Shown here: in pieces, positions 54,263 through 64,000 of the stretch
Layout of the letters: the number at the start of each line of letters is the position of its first letter
Position numbering within the stretch: position 1 is the stretch's first letter
Source of the DNA: Apoda limacodes
Lineage: Eukaryota > Arthropoda > Insecta > Lepidoptera > Limacodidae
DNA length: 64,000 nucleotides
Assembly (NCBI GenBank): GCA_946406115.1
Contig: OX291561.1
Location: 8,114,273-8,178,272, forward strand
Direction: 5' to 3'
Notes under the pieces: model-generated
Told to the model about the DNA's origin: nothing
What the model saw: only the letters and a program-made list of their open reading frames with translations
Database searches by the model: none
Translations under genes and position numbers: made by a program

Positions 54263-55369
54263 GTGAGTGGATTATTATTTATGTTAATTTATACTACAGT
54301 GTTTGTTGCGCTAATAAGATTCATAAATAAAACCTTGACTACAAGGTATTGTGATCATAATCAAGGAGTTGATAGGTAATTAATATATAAACATTATTTC
54401 TTACTAAATATTGCATAAAATACCTATCTACCTAATAAATTTATTCAATATTATTAATTTTTGAGCAGTCATTTATTTTGCCATTACATCAGTCAGCACC
54501 TAAACATGGAACACCGTTTATTTAAAAATGAGCAGAAAAAAAGAATGAACACTGACTTTTATGGTACGGTTATGATTTTATTTAATTTGTCCAGGGTTCT
54601 CTTAAAAGAAGCTCTGGAAAGGCTGTTGTATGTTAGATCCATATAGCCTTGCCTTAATTGTTAAACGTTATTTAATACACCTAATGTGTATGCCTAGAAT
54701 TCAAAACATATTTAAATGTTCAAAGTAATATAAAAAAAGGAAATTAAGCCACAGATAACAAAATTTAAATAGTGTAGGTTTTTTTACAGAAAAAAAATAG
54801 ATTAGACAAAACTTGTTTCAAAAATACATATAAAAAATAGATTAGTTCGCTAAATCGACTATTTATAAAGTATTTATACTTATATACTAAACGGCAAAAA
54901 ATCGGTAGTTTAGGTAGTCATTCTTTGCATGGAAATGCTAAATTCGTAAAGTTTCTTATAATTAGTAACACAAACATTGAAACTGAATAAATTTTTTACA
55001 ACACTTAGGGCCAGAGAGTTAGGGTGCCTTTTAGTGGGTTACCCTAAAATTTCTAGGACCAAATAAAGAAACTGTAAAATGCGATTCAAACGACCACGGA
55101 GGCTTCAGTACCTAATAGGCATTTTAATCATAAGTTAACACTTCAGGTAAAATAAAAAATAATAGTTTTGCAATTGGCAACCGAAGTCCGTTTGAATGAC
55201 TCACTCCATCTGCCCTAACTTCAGCAATTACATACATAACCTAACTTTCGGATTTCTTACTTCAATTTCAGATCTGGTTTCTAAAGAACTTAAATTTTTT
55301 ATATATTTTTTACCTTGAATGCGAGCAAGTAAGCCAACTTACAATATCATTTTGCTAAGAAAAAAAATT
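54263..55369. other. AT-rich, possible intron of the 54-kb candidate
   Basis: No second exon was recognised. Confidence 0.4.
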
Positions 55370-55615
55370 GGCAAGGATTTCATCCTCACCTTAGAGCCTA
55401 AAGAGCGTCCAGCGAACACTTATGTTGTAGGATGAGCTTCCCTGCTGAGGTTAGCTATAAGGAATACAGTCATGGGGTTTTTCAAAAATAAAGTGTTCCT
55501 ATTTCCGATATTTGAGACCACAAACCCGTGCCAGTGAGCGTTCTACAGGCTACGGTAACGGCTGATTTTTATGCATGGCATACCTATGCTTGTTTGCCAC
55601 CTTAGTACGCATAAA
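55370..55615 (+). mobile_element. degenerate LINE 3' end fragment
   Basis: GGATTTCATCCTCACCTTAG, GAGCTTCCCTGCTGAGGTTA, TAGGCTACGGTAACGGCT and TTGTTTGCCACCTTAGTACG follow the family order but are strongly diverged, so this is an old copy. Confidence 0.7.
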
Positions 55616-56990
55616 GGATGTTTGAAAAACCAATGAAATAGGTAATGGATTCGCTCACCGTATTTATCCAGCATACTAATAAATTACATTTACTTATAGT
55701 AACGCAAGTAAGAGTTGATAATTTCTTCCTCGATAAGCCCCTTAAAATTTACATTAATTTATTTAATTTAATTTTTTCTGAAAGGTTTCTCTGTCATATC
55801 CAGCAAAATTAGATTATCAAAAATTTCTGACCAAAACAGGGAAGACTAAAAAAAAAGTTATGTACTATGAATAATAAAAACCATAGAAGGAAGTCTCACC
55901 AGCCTACACTAGCCGGTAACTATTTATGTAAAATCCCTTAGGCAAAAATCAGTATTTTAAAATCCAGTCGATGGACAGAGACCGAGGTAGTCTTCTCTTA
56001 GATAGGCAAGGAGTCTGACAATGAAAGTCCCTTTTTGATAAGGAACTCTTAAAAGTGCAGTGTTGCGCACCAACTGTCACGCAGAATTAAAGTGGTTGGT
56101 GAAAAGTGGCCGTCTCCCCGATTATGACGTGGCTAAAGGGGCGTTTTGTTGACAAGCATTATACGCATTGAAACAGCCATATTGTTTGTTTAAATTTGGT
56201 GAACAGAACGATTTCAATGCCTATGCGATGTCATAGCGCTCAATGCCATCAATAGAATGTACCTTAAGTATCTAGACACTGGATACTCCCTTTTAGGGAT
56301 TAAAACCGTGATATTACACAAACATAGGTAGATACACATTTCTCAGGACTGTCATTCATCTTATGTTGTAGATGTTACTAAATTTTTCCCACAGGATTTG
56401 GGATAAGTAAATCAAATAATAAGTGCTGTAATTATGACCTCTACAGTTCAATAACTGTCTAGCGGCCATTTTAGTCTTCCGCTGAACCAAATTAAAAACA
56501 AAATGGAGTAAGAGAGTTTTTTAAATTTACTGCTTCCTGCGTTTTAAAGAGTTAATGAGACGGTAAGTAAAACATGTTTTACGAATCTTACAGTAGCTCT
56601 GTGTTATTACGTCTTCAGATACAGGATGTAACTTGTTGGATGTAGTTTATTAAATTATTACCTCAGTAGCGTAGTGCCGAAACTTTCTTTTCTCGTAATA
56701 GTAATAGCTGGTCATTACTGCCTTCTAGGGTGAGGGGTAGGGCTATATTGTTTTACGTACCCACTACAGGATTACTAGCCTCTCATTCGAGGAAGTAGGC
56801 CATGTGCCGGTGCATATGAATCATCCTGTATCTCGGCATGACAGATAATTAATGGTACAATGACGATTAAAGACATTTCTTGTGTGATATCTTGGTTAGG
56901 GCCGGTCGCCAGAGAGAAACGCTTGCTCTTCTGCCATTTTTATAAGGTGATAAAGCCTAAATCTTTTTTCTCATGGGTTCCATTAATTTT
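55616..56990. other. mixed composition, no gene seen
   Basis: No coding frame of length. Scattered GC-richer stretches suggest old insertions. Confidence 0.45.
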
Positions 56991-57010
56991 GTAGACCACG
57001 AACTTTTAGG

Positions 57011-57169
57011 TAGACATAGTCACGCGTTTTAGACAGACATAGTCACACGTTTTATGCAGACAGTCATACGTTTTGGGTAGACATAATCGCACATCTTAGG
57101 CAGACATAGTCGCACGTTTTAGGAAGACATAGTCACACGTTTTGGGCAGACGTAGTCACGCGTTTTAGG
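57011..57169 (+). repeat. 23-bp minisatellite, seven units
   Basis: Seven head-to-tail units of consensus CAGACATAGTCACACGTTTT followed by AGG: six are 23 bp and the third is 21 bp. Units differ at a few positions (CGCGT/CACGT, AGG/GGG). A degenerate extra unit may start at 56991. There is no open reading frame through it. Confidence 0.9.
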
Positions 57170-57646
57170 TTGTGGGATACCTATTATGGAAAAATGTCTG
57201 CTAAAGATAAAACATAGGTAAAGAAGAACAACTTGAACAGGCGAGCATCAGTTTTTTTCAGAAAAAAAATGACCAAATATATAACTGATTTAAACGACAA
57301 GTGTGGTAATAAATTCGACTTTTGTTCCTTGAATATGATGCTCTTAGAAGTTACTTTTCTTCCAATTTTTGTTAAAGTCTATGAAGTAGTTAAGCAACTT
57401 TAGCGTTGATCGTGTTAGTGTTAATAACTATGTGAATTGAAACCTATAAATAAGTATGTTTACACAAGACAAATATTTATTTATGAAATGTAGTTGTGGA
57501 CATAAATGGTTACTAATCGACCGAAGCTGAAGCAAAAAGCTTGTCTCAAAGACACTTAGCACATAAAGACGTAATGTGTCGATTTGCGGTAGTTATTAGA
57601 AAGTTGCGTGTTGAACGCATGTGTAAAAAAAAAATCGCACCGCACG
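57170..57646. other. AT-rich, no gene seen
   Basis: Spacer between the minisatellite and a MITE. Nothing recognisable. Confidence 0.5.
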
Positions 57647-57773
57647 TATATTGCAACAAATTTTACTAACCTAGTGTTTGGTCGCTAGTATCGTTGTAAG
57701 TTCACATTATTTTTATATAGCGGCTGCAGTTTTGTATTTTGGCCACCGGGTCAGAAAAGTTTGTTGCACTGTA
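57647..57773. mobile_element. short Tc1/mariner-like MITE, copy 2
   Basis: TATATTGCAACAAATTTTAC at the left and GGGTCAGAAAAGTTTGTTGC followed by ACTGTA at the right mirror each other. The right terminus is nearly identical to that of the 25146-25270 copy. Confidence 0.7.
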
Positions 57774-58429
57774 CATCAGTATGTATATGTCAAACTTAAA
57801 TCGTTAGGAAGTTGAGTACCCGGTTTGGTTTTAAGTTATCGCATGCCAATATCATAAACCTGTGTCATTAAAAAAAGTTGCCAAGTGCGAGCTAGAGTTG
57901 CGTAATATTAAAGTTTAAAAAAAATCATATATAGGTTCTTTTCTGTATACCGGGTGTAAGTGATATTGTCCCGCAAACTTTAGATACAAACTAATACCTT
58001 GGATACAAACCCTTTAGCGTTGAAATTTTGAATCTTTTTTTTTCATAAAGCTATTTTTAACAATTTGTGTAAATGACAACGGTAAAAATAACTTGTAACG
58101 TGTCTTTAAACACAATGTTTTTAACTTAGTTCATAGGCATAAGTTCTTCTTCCTAAAAATTGCTTAGTGAGCAAGTGTGTTGAAAAAGGAGTTATAAAAC
58201 GTCGTTTATCTACATAATATCTTTAAACGAGGAGGTTTAAACCAATTCATATATATGTGTGTATATATATATATATTAATATTCTAAATCTCGAAAACGG
58301 CTCCAACGATTTTCATGAAACTTAATAGGCAGAGGGTTTTAGGGGCGATTAATCGATTTAGCTAGGTTTAATTTTTAGAAAACATCGTTTTATCCGTGTC
58401 ATGCAATTATAATCTGAAAAATATAACTA

Positions 58430-58560
58430 TTCCTAGCATCTATTGGCGAGTAACAATACTATTATTTTTACCGACTCAGCAACACTAAAGCTACTTGGCA
58501 ATAGATGGCGTTGTTAAAGAAAAAAACGAGCAGAGCTCGGTCTTTCAGGTACTTAATATT
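58430..58560. repeat. dispersed repeat, CATCTATTGGCGA family, copy 2
   Basis: CATCTATTGGCGAGTAACAA, CGACTCAGCAACACTAAAG, GGCAATAGATGGCGTTGTT and AGCTCGGTCTTTCAGGTAC match the copy at 14880-15060 in order and orientation. Confidence 0.65.
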
Positions 58561-59074
58561 TGAAAAATATGCACGAAATCTTTTAAATGAAGTTTCTTTA
58601 AAAATATCATTTTTATAGTACTAAAACATATTAGATGATCAACTCTGCGCCATTGAATTTTAATACCACGTATTAAAAACTATCTCAAATTATTTTTTAT
58701 AAATAATATTTTTGAATAGCTTAATGTCACGGATGTAGATTACTTCCATAACTTATGTCACAGCCTGAGGATACAATGTAGTGTATTATATTCTCTTTGG
58801 ATACAATGATTACGTAATCATTGTAATTTGCTTGGTGATCACAAAATGATCTAGCGGTGTATTAGACCATGATAGTAAATTATATCAAACGAGAAATTGA
58901 AATTGTGAAATCTTTTTGAAATTATTCTAAATGTTAATTTTATGTATCGTTTGTGTGACATTAGTGTAGCCAAAATGATTTGTATGAAATAAGCTCTTTA
59001 ATTTTTGTAAAATAATGACTGTAATTAAAAAAATATGATTTCAATAAATTAAGTTACCAACATCTTAGACTTAT

Positions 59075-59445
59075 TAGTACTATATAATAATAAAGAGAAA
59101 CTGACTCACTGACTGTTTTAATGACGTATCATGACTGACTGATGTGACGACATATCAAAGCACAGCCCAAACTGCTGGGTTTAGAAACCTGAAACTGGCA
59201 TGTGGGTTCCTTATGTTATGCTTCACTAAGAAAGAAGTTTGAAAGTTTGCATGGAAATCCGTCGTTTTTTAAGCTAATTATAATAAAAGGGCTTGACAAG
59301 TGGGATAAACATTTTTGGAAAATTATCCCCTAGGAGGCAAAATAAGAGATGAGAAATTTGTATGAGAATTTTTGTACGTAAAACCGTGAAAGGTTACAAG
59401 CTTACTTTTATTAAATGTCCATGCGGACGAAGTCGCGGGTAGATG
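59075..59445 (+). repeat. dispersed repeat ending ...GGACGAAGTCGCGGGTAGA
   Basis: GACTCACTGACTGTTTTAAT, GCACAGCCCAAACTGCTGGG, CTGAAACTGGCATGTGGGTT, TTGAAAGTTTGCATGGAAAT, CATGCGGACGAAGTCGCGGG. The order is typical of a long non-autonomous lepidopteran repeat. The last block is the usual 3' end. Confidence 0.55.
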
Positions 59446-61144
59446 ATAGTAAAACATAAACAGAAAAATCAATAATTGGATAAAATATAAAATTTAATAA
59501 ATAATAATGCTTTTTGGGGCGCGTCGATGTCTTTTGTATGAAAACTTGAATTCATATATATTTTAGACTCTCTAACTTGTTACTAGGTACGTAATTACTT
59601 AATTCTAAGTACTAAATAAGTAATAAGGAATTATTTAATTATTTTTGTGGTTTTTACAATCTTATATAATGTTAGGTTTTCTCCGTAATCCGTGAGAAAC
59701 GATTCTTCAATTTTATCATATTGGTTTTTGACCTATTCGGTACATGAACATTTCTCAGAACAAAATTCTTTATTGTATCAGTAACAAAGTTTGGTAGTTT
59801 CCTACAAAGTTTAGACGCTAATTTAGTGTGGGAACGAGCCACAGTAGTTTGTTTGATTTATCTACATTCGGTAGTCACGAGGGGAAGAAGGGGGAGGGAA
59901 GGGGAAGTGGGGGAGGGGTGACGCCGGTGACGCACGTGAGTCGAATGCTAACGCTACGAAGCGTTATTCAACGTACCATCAGCTCTATGAGTTAGTACGG
60001 CAATGGATTACATACTGAGTGATATACTTGAAAGTACAGTCAAGGCAAAAATTTAGGATAAAAATAAAAGTATATATTAATTGAATATTTTTATAATAAT
60101 TTAATTTGGCTGCGAGTACAAATAAATGTAAAAGATTTGGTAATTTGAACGCTGATGATTACCACGTTATTTAATTTTGTGAAAGAATGTAATAAAACAC
60201 AGTATTCATTTTGACTAATTTCGTACCTATTTTTTTTTTTTATTTTTTTATTACTTTTATTCCAAAATTTTTTATTTTGAAAAATTCCAAATTAATAGAT
60301 TATTCATTAAATAACCATTTTATTATGAAAAAAAAAAATATCAGAGGTGTATGTTCGTATGTAATGTAATAACAGCTGAAGTTGTATATTCTTTAAAAAA
60401 AAATTGAATACAATTTCAGCCACGCAAAAAGTGTTAAAATCGTGTGGAATCCAGAACAAAACTCTTAAAGTAAGTCAATCATTCAAGTTCAGATTACTAG
60501 TAACTATTACTAGAAAATATACTGCTATTATTAAAAATTAGATATTTATTTCGATACACAGAGGAGCTATAGCACCAAATATGCTTAAATAATCATATAT
60601 CTTCTCGGAAAAATTATTAGTTATTACTAAGACACGTTACATATTTATATATTTGTACATAATTATGATTTATCGCTGTGAAATCATCGTCGAATAAAAT
60701 TTGTTAATTGAAACTACAATCTAATAAAATTTGAGACACTTTTTGACCTGCATGTACACTGTACAGACGACTACAAAATATCAATGTAATTTACATTTTT
60801 TTACATTTCTCAAGAATAAATTTCTGTAAGCAATTCATATAATTTGCTTTATCGCGTTTGACGTATTTTTAAGACCATAATGCACATTAGCATACATCGG
60901 TTATAAATAACTTAAGTAGGCTTCTAATAAATTGAGCCTTTAATAAAATTATAATATCTTAACTGAGGTCGTTCGTGGTGTGCAGTCATATTAAACATAA
61001 TTTAAAGTCACATACATCTATTAAAGAATAAATTTTTATTTTTATTAAAAAATGGCCTTGCATTTAAATAGACGTGGCTCTTATTTTCAGTCACCCATAT
61101 AGGTTTCATTATATTTTTGTTTTTTCGTTAACGTTTTATAAATC
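59446..61144. other. AT-rich apart from the G-rich tract
   Basis: Apart from 59880-59940 it is low-complexity AT DNA with long A and T runs (60230-60250, 60328-60338). Confidence 0.5.
59880..59940 (+). other. G-rich purine tract with E-box
   Basis: GGGGAAGAAGGGGGAGGGAA and GGGGAAGTGGGGGAGGGG provide six runs of three or more guanines within 45 bases, compatible with G-quadruplex formation. GACGCACGTGAGTCG follows, containing a CACGTG E-box. It has no adjacent gene that I can identify. Confidence 0.5.
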
Positions 61145-61308
61145 AGGAACCTTATTGGAAACAGTCTCGAGCTATTCCGAGTCTGGAATTCGAGACTAAA
61201 ATGTACGTAAGTCTGACTTACCTCTCGAAACTCGTGAATACCACTTGTATACATTTTTCTCTCGAATACCAGAGCCCGAATAGTTCGGGACTGTTCCTAA
61301 AAAGGTTG
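61145..61308. mobile_element. MITE, copy 2 of the CAGTCTCGA family
   Basis: The left end reads GGAACCTTATTGGAAACAGT. The right end, reversed, reads CAACCTTTTTAGGAACAGTC. Both continue through (T/C)CGAG..ATTC.GAG into GGTATTCGAGAGAAAAATGT-type sequence, giving imperfect TIRs of about 50 bp. It is the same length class as the copy at 5567-5728. Confidence 0.75.
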
Positions 61309-61544
61309 AAATACTTAGCAAATAAAGTGGTTATAGGTTGAACATAAAGCTAATTAGAAAGGTTTTTAAAAGGGACCTAAGTCTGGAAGGTAGAATGTGG
61401 GATGGGCTTCTACCAAGTGGATTAAATTAAAGACCAACAGATTAAAGTCACAGGAAGGTACTGGATGCAACCGAAACAAAACAGTTTTGAAATCATATGT
61501 CAAAGTCCTATGCTCAGTAATGGATATCTTTCAGCTGAGGTTAT

Positions 61545-61691
61545 TTTTTTTTCTGACTGACTACTGCATTTGGCTGATGCAGCCCTTACTGCTCCACCGG
61601 GCTTTTGGGGCGAGACTCTGAAGGAGTCGCAGCCCATATAGTGCCCAACGCTTATGGGGCCTTTGCTTGGGTTGTCGCTCTTGGGGTCTAA
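61545..61691 (-). mobile_element. tiny antisense jockey 3' end with 12-bp target-site duplication
   Basis: The reverse complement gives AAGAGCGACAACCCAAGC, AGCGTTGGGCACTATATGGG, CTCCTTCAGAGTCTCGCC, AAAAGCCCGGTGGAGCAGTA and a poly(A). This matches the last ~150 bp of the 6034-6913 jockey copy. AGCTGAGGTTAT lies at 61533-61544 and again at 61692-61703, a perfect target-site duplication. Confidence 0.92.
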
Positions 61692-62059
61692 AGCTGAGGT
61701 TATGGAACAACTAAAATTAACGATGTAGAATCTATGAAAACTCATTTTTTTATCATACTTTGTTTGTCGCAGGAATCTTTTTCTGAAACTATTAAACGTA
61801 CAAAGTAGTTAGGCAAAAACATAAAAAGTGATGTCCGAATTTAATACGTAAAGTATTTAAATTGAATTTTCATTGGAAGTTATTAGTTCTGGAGAATTTA
61901 AATTTAAACAAAAAATATCAATCACAACTGCTTTTCCTTCTTTTGTCATAAAATTAAACTTTGTATTACGACTCAGTATTAGCAGCAACAACGAATGGCT
62001 TTGTTGTTAAGCTAAGTCTGAGGCCTTGTTGGCCTGAGGTCAAGTTGCCACTAGCTCGA

Positions 62060-62125
62060 CAGTGACCTAAGCCTCCTTCCCCTAGGAGATGCGTGTGTCC
62101 TACAGTAGGACGTATAACGGATGAG
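62060..62125 (+). repeat. RTE-type LINE tail-like fragment
   Basis: AGGAGATGCGTGTGTCCTAC and AGTAGGACGTATAACGGATG resemble the 'GGAGATGAGG..CTGTGTCCTGCAGTGGGACGTATAGGGCTGATG' tail of RTE elements. Weak but recognisable. Confidence 0.4.
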
Positions 62126-62470
62126 GCGAAAAAAGCGAATGTTGTATGAAGAGTGTACAGAACAGTGTTGTGCTAGTTTGATTTGAACTTGGCCAATTTT
62201 TAAAGAAGTTTTATTGATAGTATTTGGACCAACCCTGTTTATCAAGTGGACGATGTTGTTTATTTGAGTATTAAATTTCAACCTGAAAAACTGATTATCT
62301 TAATTATTGTTTATATTTAATCTCGCTTTTTAATTACAATTTTATTACTGTTTTAATTAAAATTCCGGTAATTATATCTTATATTTTAGAATGCACTTTT
62401 AAATTTATATAAAATTGACCGAAACGGAAAAATATTTGATTTGATAAAAACGTAGCATATTAATGGAATC

Positions 62471-62768
62471 ATACTAACTAATATTATAAATGCAAAAGTA
62501 ACTCTGTCTGTCTGCATTTTACCTCTTCACGCTTTAACCTCTTAAACCAATTTAGATGAAATTTGGTATGGAAATAGATTGAGTCTCGGGGAAGGACATA
62601 GAATAGTTTTTATCACGAAAACTTTAAAAGTTCCCGTGGGAATAACTATGGCCGAGCTTAAACGAACTATAGTTATAGCTAGTAAGTTTATTAAGTATAA
62701 ATAAGGAGTTGAGAATCCCACGCCAATAACCAAATTAAGGGCGGGCGGAGCCGCTGGTAAAAGCTTGT
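62471..62768. mobile_element. non-autonomous element, sister of the 44355 copy
   Basis: ATACTAACTAATATTATAAA, TGCAAAAGTAACTCTGTCTG, AAATTTGGTATGGAAATAGA, TTAAAAGTTCCCGTGGGAAT, CACGCCAATAACCAAATTAA, GGCGGAGCCGCTGGTAAAAG: same blocks in the same order as 44355-44608. The minus-strand ORF across it is incidental. Confidence 0.7.
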
Positions 62769-63134
62769 AAGATTAATAAAGGTAAAAATGTATGAAATGC
62801 GAAATTTTCTCATGTGGTTTTTAATTATTAACAAGTAATTGCACAAGACTCTAGATAATATATCACTATAATATATTCATATAATAAAAAAAAAACACGC
62901 AGAGTTAAGCAAAACACAAACGTATTTCGCATTAATATTTGACTGGTGCGGGGATTGAACCCTTGAAATGAAATAGAATGTACATATTATCTCAACTACG
63001 GTAATATTATTAAAATCAACAAAAACATTGTTTCTTTTTTAAAAATGTCTGAGAATAAATCGAAGAAATGGTGCTTCATTAAAAAAAAGAGACTAGATTT
63101 TTAAATAAATAAATAATAAATAATTTTTGGACAT

Positions 63135-63376
63135 TCCACACAGCGCCGCCTGGCACCAGACTAAGCAAAACTTGTGCAATGGATCCCAGACAACGGATAC
63201 AAATACATATATATACTTTTTTTGTAAGTAAGTTTTTTGGAATACATACATATTATACATAGAAAACACCCAGTCTCAAATAATAAATATTTGTGTATAT
63301 TTTATTTATTTGTGGGACTCGAACCCAAGCCCCTCGATACAGCAGTCGGGTCATTACCCACTGAGCGAAGGAGCCG
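63135..63376 (-). mobile_element. second tRNA-derived SINE type
   Basis: The minus strand from 63376 reads GTCGGCTCCTTCGCTCAGTG (A-box region), GGTAATGACCCGACTGCTGT, GGCTTGGGTTCGAGTCCCAC (B box). Then comes a body containing 'ACATAGAAAACACCCAGTCT' on the + strand, common in lepidopteran SINEs. The far end (ACAGCGCCGCCTGGCACCAG, AACTTGTGCAATGG) matches a repeat at about 9655-9735. Confidence 0.7.
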
Positions 63377-63900
63377 ACAAAGGGCAGCAATGCCACCAAT
63401 TAAGTACCTATACAAATAGTACTGACGTAAACGCAACTGCTTCAACTACGAGATTCTGTTAAGAGTACTTCAGCCCATTTACCCTATGCTGCCTTAGAGG
63501 GGCGTATTTGGTTGACATTATTATAATTATATAATTTATGCACCGGTTCGCTGAAATTTTCATTTATGCTAAAACCATTGACCACTTTTAAAAATCGTTT
63601 TGTGCTAAGTAGAAATCAAAAATATGTAATGGTAGCGCTGCGTTAGTTAGCGTACCTTAAGGCCTTAAAGGTCCCAACTAGAATTTCAGGTGCTAAGAAA
63701 AATTACTAACATATCCTGTAATATAGATATATCTACAACTGTGCGTGGTGACACAATACATACCTAAGTATGGTCGGATATTATACACAGCGGACATTAC
63801 ACAATTACCCGGTACGTTCAAGTATTAAACATTTGTAAAGTTCCTTGTTTTATTAAAGTAATGGCTCGGCCCCACTTTATACAAACACCGCGTTATTCGT

Positions 63901-64000
63901 GCTACAGTAAAATGTTGCTTAGAAATAAGCTGAATCTTTACACAACTCATATCCGCCTCATTCTATGCATGCGTTGTCTAAACGCAATCTCCATAAACTT
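63901..64000 (+). mobile_element. jockey-family fragment running off the right edge
   Basis: CTACAGTAAAATGTTGCTTA, GAAATAAGCTGAATCTTTAC, CATATCCGCCTCATTCTATG and AAACGCAATCTCCATAAACT parallel 6140-6250 of the first jockey copy, including its RT C-terminal reading. It is incomplete in this window. Confidence 0.85.

Noticed and set aside
62935..63000. tRNA-like sequence (GGGTTCAATCCCC on the minus strand)
   Set aside because: Only a B-box-like stretch is visible, with no A box or acceptor stem. Too weak to annotate.
63303..63376. tRNA gene on the minus strand
   Set aside because: Good B box and tRNA-like start, but linked to a repeat body with a relative at 9655-9740. Treated as a SINE.

Overview
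This is an AT-rich, intron-containing and repeat-dense animal genomic window with no prokaryotic organisation. The repeat content points to a butterfly or moth (Lepidoptera): jockey-type and RTE-type LINE fragments, a LINE family ending in the tail 'CCACCTTAGTGGTATAAAA', tRNA-derived SINEs, many short terminal-inverted-repeat elements (MITEs), and the familiar 'GGCCAAGTGCGAG...GGTACGGAACCCT' dispersed repeat. The lineage call is inference from these repeats and from gene structure.

The one clearly recognisable host gene is kibra (WWC family, Hippo-pathway scaffold) on the + strand. I rebuilt 17 consecutive coding exons from 9943 to the stop codon at 23570. Every splice phase is compatible, giving 1087 residues in this window. 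In order they encode the coiled coil, a Ser/Pro-rich linker with a PPxY motif, the C2 domain, an acidic stretch, the 'CRLNRSESDSS' block, an aPKC-binding-like motif, the C-terminal coiled coil and the FFTR tail. The N-terminal WW-domain exons were not found and probably lie left of the window. If so, positions 1-9942 are largely kibra intron or upstream sequence. A GC-rich, exon-like ORF near 3.4-4.0 kb carries three Tyr-x-Asn motifs and is unexplained. It could be an alternative first exon, because its possible donor is phase-compatible with the first visible kibra exon.

Region by region: 1-5.5 kb is AT-rich with dispersed repeats and the GC-rich ORF. A 5'-truncated jockey LINE with intact target-site duplications lies at 6.0-6.9 kb, with a MITE beside it at 7.0-7.2 kb. 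Kibra occupies 9.9-24.5 kb, with two related long-TIR elements in its largest introns. From 25 to 50 kb the sequence is a graveyard of transposable elements: an RTE relic with an RT-containing LINE next to it (38.85-40.70 kb), several truncated copies of that LINE, MITEs and SINEs, one SINE carrying a nested insertion. From 50 to 64 kb it is mostly unannotatable AT-rich DNA. Exceptions are a GC-richer promoter or first-exon candidate near 53.9-54.3 kb, a 23-bp minisatellite at 57.0-57.2 kb, a G-rich tract near 59.9 kb, a tiny antisense jockey copy with 12-bp duplications at 61.5-61.7 kb, and another jockey fragment entering at the right edge.

I see no convincing novel multi-gene system. The best leads are the unexplained GC-rich ORF, the candidate first exon at 54 kb and the paired non-autonomous transposon families.
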